Below, piece after piece: positions 59,399 to 64,000 of a stretch of DNA of 64,000 bases; the stretch's first letter is position 1, and each line of letters starts with the position of its first letter. The DNA is taken from assembly GCA_000721375.1 (NCBI GenBank), contig JOGW01000012.1:124001-188000 (forward strand), written 5' to 3'. Under the pieces are notes generated by a model. It did no database searches. It worked only from the letters and a program-made list of their open reading frames with translations, and had not been told where the DNA came from. Source of the DNA: Streptomyces sp. NRRL B-3428 (lineage in GTDB: Bacteria > Actinomycetota > Actinomycetes > Streptomycetales > Streptomycetaceae). Made by a program: the position numbers and the translations under genes.

Positions 59399-61068
59399 CA
59401 GTTGCCGCTGCCGTTCTCGTCGATCAGCTTCTTGTACCAGTCGCGCGCCTTGTCCCCGCCCGAGGACTTCCAGGTGGAGATGGCCTGCTGGACGTCGGAC
59501 AGCTTCTTGTTGCCGCGTACGTAGTCGATCTCCAGTTGCTCGAACTGGCTCCAGAGGTTCGCGTAGCGCGAGGGCTCGACGATGTTCATGCCGTACGTGG
59601 AGGTCTTCTTCATGAAGCCGCCCATGCGCTGCTCCCACTCGACCCGCTTGCGGGCGATCTCCGGGTAGTCCGGGTACGCGGTGTAGGGCGCGGGCTTCGC
59701 CAGCATCACCCAGGCGTTGAGTACTTCCTGGTTGCCGAGGTCGGTCTTGGCCGGGACGCCGTTGTCGACCGTGTAGTGGGTGCCTTCGACTCCGTAGTCG
59801 ACGAGCATGCGCTCCTTGGTGCCGTACGGGGCGGCGGAGAAGTTCGCGGCGGCCAGCGCGTTCTCGACGACGTCCTTGGAAGCGCCCTTGCGGATGAACG
59901 ACCAGATGCCGGCCGGCTGGGCCGCCCACAGCTGCGGGTCGCCGTCGGCGCCGAAGATGTCCATGCCCTCGATGACGAACTCCGGGTTGGACTTGGCCTG
60001 TTCGGCGGTCTTGCCCCACCAGTCGTCGGTGTTGTTGTTGTAGACGAGGACCTGCCCGGCGGTGAACCGCTGGCCCACCTCACCGGTGCGCGCCTTGTCG
60101 TCGGGATGGACGACGCCCGCGTCGAACAGCTTGCGGGTCCACTCGAGGGCCTCCAGATATCCGGGCTGCTCGATGCGGTACGTCAGCTTCCCGTCATCTC
60201 CGATGTGCCAGCCGAGCGGACCCGAGGGGCGTACACCGAAGATGTTGAACCCCGTCCAGGACATGTCCCCGCACGCGTACACCTTCGCCTTCGCGCTGGT
60301 CGCCTCCTTGGCCCAGCCGAGGAACTCGTCGGGCGAAGTCGGCGGCTGCCAGCCGAACTTGTCGAAGGTGTCCTTGCGGTAGAAGGGTGTGATGAAGGTG
60401 GCGCTGGCGGCGGGCATGGGGATACCGCGCAGCGCTCCGCCGAAGATGCCCATGCGCCAGGCGTCGGACGGGATGGCCGCCAGGTTCGGGTACTTCTTGA
60501 CCTTGTCGCCCGCCAGGTAGGGGCCGAGGTCCATGAACTTGGCCGTGACCGCGTTCGGGATCTTCCCGACGAGCTCCCAGCCCGGCACGACCACCATGTC
60601 GGGTATGGAGCTGGAGGCGAGCACCGCGCCCAGCTTCTCGCCGTACTTGGTGCCGTCCTGGTTCTGCCAGGTCACCTTGGTGCCCGCGGCCTCGTCGAGC
60701 CGGGTGTAGTAGTCGCAGCCGCCGTCCGGCGGAGTGCCCCAGAACGGGGCCATGACCTTGAAGGACTTGCCGGTGCCGAGCTTGTCGGGGACCGAGGTGG
60801 ACAGGGCCGACAGGTCCACCTTGCTCGTATAGCCCGCGCTGGAGCCGTTCTTCGCCGCGATGTCCGCAGCGGCGACCTTGCTCGCGACATACGTCGGCAG
60901 CAACTTGTCGGCGGCCTTGCCCGATGTTGCGCCTTCTCGCGACTTGCTGTCGGAACCGCTGCAGGCGGACAGCAGCGGAAGCCCCCCGGCCACCGCCGCG
61001 GTGGCGACCGCCGTGGAGGCGAGGAAACTTCTCCGGCTTGTTCCGGAGGAGGCGGCGTTCGGCGTCAT
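59398..61068 (-). CDS. Extracellular solute-binding lipoprotein of the sugar ABC transporter
   Basis: A 556-aa binding protein with a twin-arginine-type leader (SRRSFLAS) and lipobox LLSAC (Cys36), so it is exported and lipid-anchored. The fold is the large LplA/oligosaccharide-binding type, with Trp/Tyr-rich ligand loops (VTWQNQDGTKYGEKL, WTGFNIFGVRPSGPLGWHIGDDG, NNNTDDWWGKTAEQAK). First gene of the minus-strand operon, facing the GH3 gene across a 328-bp control region with two identical palindromes. It probably captures xyloglucan-type oligosaccharides (inference). Confidence 0.93.
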   Translation of the reverse strand: MTPNAASSGTSRRSFLASTAVATAAVAGGLPLLSACSGSDSKSREGATSGKAADKLLPTYVASKVAAADIAAKNGSSAGYTSKVDLSALSTSVPDKLGTGKSFKVMAPFWGTPPDGGCDYYTRLDEAAGTKVTWQNQDGTKYGEKLGAVLASSSIPDMVVVPGWELVGKIPNAVTAKFMDLGPYLAGDKVKKYPNLAAIPSDAWRMGIFGGALRGIPMPAASATFITPFYRKDTFDKFGWQPPTSPDEFLGWAKEATSAKAKVYACGDMSWTGFNIFGVRPSGPLGWHIGDDGKLTYRIEQPGYLEALEWTRKLFDAGVVHPDDKARTGEVGQRFTAGQVLVYNNNTDDWWGKTAEQAKSNPEFVIEGMDIFGADGDPQLWAAQPAGIWSFIRKGASKDVVENALAAANFSAAPYGTKERMLVDYGVEGTHYTVDNGVPAKTDLGNQEVLNAWVMLAKPAPYTAYPDYPEIARKRVEWEQRMGGFMKKTSTYGMNIVEPSRYANLWSQFEQLEIDYVRGNKKLSDVQQAISTWKSSGGDKARDWYKKLIDENGSGN

Positions 61069-61191
61069 TGCGTCAACCCTTCATGGCGCACCTGGGCACC
61101 CGACGGCAGTCCGCCGGATGCGGTGTCGTGAATGGAACCGGCTGAGCTGAGCGGAAGCGGGGACATCCCATCACTGCTGGGCGATGCATTG

Positions 61192-61205
61192 TCGAAGCGC
61201 TTCGA
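61192..61205. promoter_or_regulatory. LacI-type operator TCGAAGCGCTTCGA, copy 1
   Basis: A perfect 14-bp palindrome with central GCGC, 124 bp upstream of the binding-protein start. The same 14 bases recur at 61350-61363. This is the form expected for a LacI/GalR-family sugar repressor. Confidence 0.75.
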
Positions 61206-61349
61206 TGTTGCTGCGAGGTTAAGTGAACGCCCAGGACCGCACAAGAGTCGTATCCAAGTTTTCCCACGCGACATCCAAGGGGATCATCCGTGTGTTCCGC
61301 GCAAGGTATCGGCGCATCCCCTTGACACTGCCCAGCACTATGACGAGCA

Positions 61350-61363
61350 TCGAAGCGCTTCGA
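61350..61363. promoter_or_regulatory. LacI-type operator TCGAAGCGCTTCGA, copy 2
   Basis: Identical to the palindrome at 61192-61205. It stands 34 bp upstream of the GH3 start and 23 bp after a TTGACA (61322-61327), so it overlaps or follows the likely transcription start. The repressor gene is not in the window. Confidence 0.75.
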
Positions 61364-61396
61364 CCTTGATGCCCGCACCTTCCAAGGGGACCGCAC

Positions 61397-64000
61397 GTGC
61401 CCACACCCGCTCCGCACGCATTGCCGCCCTTCCGCGATCCGCAACTGCCCTTCGACAAGCGCATCGACGACCTGCTGGCGCGGCTCACGCCCGAGGAAAA
61501 GATGGGATGTCTGCATCAGTTCGCGCCCGGGATCGAGCGGCTCGGCGTAGCCGCGTTCCGCACCGGACAGGAAGCGCTGCACGGCGTGGCCTGGATGGGT
61601 CCCGCCACCGTCTTTCCGCAGGCGGTCGGGCTCGGCGCGACCTGGAACACGGATCTCGTACGGCGGGTCGGCGACGCCGTGTCCAAGGAGGTACGGGCGA
61701 TGCGCGCCCGCGACGAGCGCGTGGGCCTGAACGTCTGGGCGCCCACCGTCAACCTTCTGCGCCACCCCCTGTGGGGACGTAACGAGGAGGGCTACTCGGA
61801 AGATCCGAAGCTGACCTCGGCCATCGCCACGGCCTACACGCGGGGCCTGCGCGGCGACCACCCCACGTACTGGCGCACCGCCCCCGTGCTCAAGCACTGG
61901 CTGGCCCACAACAACGAGACGCAGCGCGACACTTCGTCCTCCTCGGTACGCCCGCGGGTGCTGCACGAATACGATCTGCGGGCCTTCCGTGAGACGGTCG
62001 AGGCGGGCGCCGTGGCCGGGGTGATGCCGGCCTACAACCTGGTCAACGGCCGCCCGAACCACGTCTCGCCGTATCTGCGCGAGCAGCTGCGCACCTGGAC
62101 CGAGGAGGACCTCCTGGTCTGCTCGGACGCGGGCGCACCCTCCAACCTTGTCGACTCCGAGCACTACTTCGACACCCACGAGGAGGCGACGGCCGCCTCG
62201 CTGCTCGCCGGCGTCGACAGCTTCACCGACCACGGCACCGACAGCTCGAAGATCACCGCACGGATCCGCGGCGCCCTTGAGCAGGGCCTGTTGACCGAGG
62301 CGGATATCGACGCGGCGGTCCGGCGCCAGCTCTCGGTGCGTTTCCGGCTCGGTGAGTTCGACCCGCAGGAGGACCCCTACGCGCTCACCACCGACTTCGA
62401 CACCCCTGGCCACCAGGCCCTCGCCCAGGAGGCGGCCGAGCAGGCGGTCGTCCTGCTCAAGAACGACGGCGATGTGCTGCCGCTCGCGCCCCACAGCCGG
62501 ATCGCAGTGGTCGGTCTGCTCGCCGACGAGTGCAAGCTCGACTGGTACAGCGGAACGCTGCTGCACCGCAGCACCCCGCTCGCGGGTGTGCGCGAGCGGT
62601 TCGGCGCGGACCGGGTGGAGTTCGCGGAAGGTGTGGACCGTGTCCTCCTCAAAGCCTCCGACGGCACGTACCTGCGGGTGCGCCAGGCGGAAGCCGCGGA
62701 CGAGGTACGCGGCGCCGAAGGAGCGCTCGACCCGGCCCTGCTCGCGGGCCGTACGGACCTGCCCCCGCTCACCACCGACGCCGACGGCACCGAGTTGTCG
62801 CTGGTCGACTGGGGCGAGGGGGTGCTCACGCTGCGCGCGCCCGACGGCCGCTATCTGTCCGTAGCCGAGGACGGCCTTGTCCGCGCCTCGGCCGACCAGC
62901 CCGGAGGCTGGGTCGTCCAGGAGACGTTCGCACTGGAACCGCACGAGAACGGACACCTCCTCAAGCACATCGGTACGGGCCGGCCCGTCTCAGTTGCCGC
63001 CGACGGCCTGAAGGTTGCCGACGGGGAGGGAGAAGTTTTCGAGGTGGTCGTCGTCGAGCGCGGCGAGGACGCGGTGCGCCGGGTCGCCGCCGATGCGGAC
63101 GTGGTCCTGGTGGTCGCGGGCAACGATCCGCACATCAACGGACGCGAGACCGAGGACCGTACGACCCTGGATCTGCCCGCCCAGCAGGAACGACTGCTGC
63201 GTGCGGCCCGGGCGGCCAACCCGAACACCGTGCTGGCGCTGGTGTCGGCGTACCCGTACGCGGTCGATCACGCGGAGGTGCCGGCGCTGCTGTGGACGGC
63301 CCATGGCGGTCAGGCGGCCGGCACGGCCCTGGCCCGGGTCCTGGCCGGTGACGTCTCCCCGGCCGGCCGCCTGCCCCAGACGTGGTACGCCGACGACTCG
63401 GACCTGCCGGACCTGCTCGACTACGACGTGATCGGGGGACGGCAGACGTATCTCTATTTCCAGGGCACGCCGCTCTTCCCGTTCGGGCACGGCCTGTCGT
63501 ACGCGTCCTTCGACTATGACGCGCTGGCGACGCAGGTGGAGGCCGGAACACTGCGCGTGTCCTTCACCGTCCGCAACCGCGGTGAAGTCACCGCGGACGA
63601 GGTCACCCAGGTCTACACATGGGCCGTCGAGCCGTCGGTGCCACGGCCGCGCAGGGAGCTGGTGGCGCACCGGCGGGTGACGCTCGCGCCCGGGCAGGCC
63701 ACGCGGATCGCACTCCAAGTGCCGCTCACGGCCTTCGAGTTCTGGGACGTGGCGCAGGGACGTCTGCGGGTGGCACCCGGCGACTATCGGATCGCCGTCG
63801 GAGCGTCCAGCGAGGATCTGCGGCTGACCGCGACCGTCGGGCTCGAAGGCGAGCCGTCGCTCCCCCGGCCGGTCATGGCGAAGGGCCTGGACGCGGTGGA
63901 CTTCGACGAGCAGAGCGACACGGAGATCGTCGACCGCACCAAGACCTCCGGTGACTCGGTGAGCCCGGTGCCGGGGCGCAGGGGTGAACTGGTCTTCCGT
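61397..64000 (+). CDS. GH3 beta-glycosidase with internal beta-trefoil-like insertion (3' truncated by window)
   Basis: A GH3 enzyme open to the window end (868 codons visible) from the GTG at 61397 (AAGGGGA upstream). The (beta/alpha)8 domain includes LNVWAPTVNLLRHPLWGRNEEGYSEDP and the nucleophile Asp244 in LVCSDAGAP. Between about residues 415 and 550, within the second domain, is a repeated DGTYLRVRQ...DGRYLSVAEDGLVRAS...HLLKHIGTG pattern like a fascin/ricin-type trefoil. LVVAGNDPHINGRETEDRTTLDLP then resumes GH3, followed by the fibronectin-III-like domain. No signal peptide: probably intracellular beta-glucosidase or xylosidase. Confidence 0.92.
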   Translation, partial: MPTPAPHALPPFRDPQLPFDKRIDDLLARLTPEEKMGCLHQFAPGIERLGVAAFRTGQEALHGVAWMGPATVFPQAVGLGATWNTDLVRRVGDAVSKEVRAMRARDERVGLNVWAPTVNLLRHPLWGRNEEGYSEDPKLTSAIATAYTRGLRGDHPTYWRTAPVLKHWLAHNNETQRDTSSSSVRPRVLHEYDLRAFRETVEAGAVAGVMPAYNLVNGRPNHVSPYLREQLRTWTEEDLLVCSDAGAPSNLVDSEHYFDTHEEATAASLLAGVDSFTDHGTDSSKITARIRGALEQGLLTEADIDAAVRRQLSVRFRLGEFDPQEDPYALTTDFDTPGHQALAQEAAEQAVVLLKNDGDVLPLAPHSRIAVVGLLADECKLDWYSGTLLHRSTPLAGVRERFGADRVEFAEGVDRVLLKASDGTYLRVRQAEAADEVRGAEGALDPALLAGRTDLPPLTTDADGTELSLVDWGEGVLTLRAPDGRYLSVAEDGLVRASADQPGGWVVQETFALEPHENGHLLKHIGTGRPVSVAADGLKVADGEGEVFEVVVVERGEDAVRRVAADADVVLVVAGNDPHINGRETEDRTTLDLPAQQERLLRAARAANPNTVLALVSAYPYAVDHAEVPALLWTAHGGQAAGTALARVLAGDVSPAGRLPQTWYADDSDLPDLLDYDVIGGRQTYLYFQGTPLFPFGHGLSYASFDYDALATQVEAGTLRVSFTVRNRGEVTADEVTQVYTWAVEPSVPRPRRELVAHRRVTLAPGQATRIALQVPLTAFEFWDVAQGRLRVAPGDYRIAVGASSEDLRLTATVGLEGEPSLPRPVMAKGLDAVDFDEQSDTEIVDRTKTSGDSVSPVPGRRGELVFR

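Overview
The window reads as chromosomal DNA of a Streptomyces-like actinomycete. Supporting signs are very high G+C with G/C-rich third positions, frequent GTG starts, a conservon (cvnABCD), a 388-residue xylose isomerase with Streptomyces numbering of its active-site residues, many roadblock/LC7 proteins, Tat and lipoprotein signals, and rare leucine TTA codons in three genes (the bldA-dependence signature).

Layout. 1-17.8 kb is mostly core-like: the tail of a TPR protein, a DUF6397-like protein, a lone roadblock protein, a PPOX/F420-type enzyme, the conservon cvnABCD with an MHYT sensor protein behind it, methyltransferases, a GyrB-like ATPase, a front-end type desaturase, and a SNF2 helicase coupled to a SWIM zinc-finger protein. 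17.9-21.9 kb is the xylose module: xylA divergent from xylB plus a ROK repressor. 21.9-30.2 kb holds a lipoprotein, a Tat-exported amidase, a GAF regulator (TTA codon) with an aldehyde dehydrogenase, and a DesA3-like desaturase with its ferredoxin-reductase partner, divergent from a PucR-type regulator. 30.2-33.3 kb is eroded accessory DNA. It holds remnants of an actinomycete integrative element (a DUF2637-like tail, a triply frameshifted RRQRL zinc-binding gene, and a GGDEF gene split by an SMI1/KNR4 gene) and ends in a (CCTGG)10 microsatellite.

33.3-37.6 kb has a thioredoxin-fold protein, a truncated haemoglobin, a methyltransferase and a membrane protein joined by a 29-bp triplication, an RNA cyclic phosphodiesterase, a leaderless CoA-binding protein gene behind a perfect 17-bp palindrome, and a DedA-like protein. 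37.9-43.8 kb is the most unusual part. An 820-aa protein with a possible TULIP/P47-like N-terminal region and a B-lectin domain is followed, with a 74-bp overlap, by a 1190-aa propeller/Ig/helical protein that carries a TTA codon and a related Pro-Gly-Lys linker. 44.5-48.5 kb is a convergent, mirror-like cluster of roadblock-type and DUF4388-like proteins with no kinase or GTPase.

49.0-64.0 kb is carbohydrate-centred: a CE2-type SGNH esterase, a TetR/SDR/DUF4345 group, a secreted GH12, then GH95, GH42 and a sugar ABC transporter, divergent from a GH3 enzyme that runs off the window. Two identical 14-bp palindromes lie between the transporter and the GH3 gene. Together they suggest extracellular cleavage, import of oligosaccharides and intracellular trimming, most simply of xyloglucan (inference).

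No rRNA, tRNA, CRISPR array, intact insertion sequence or integrase was recognised.
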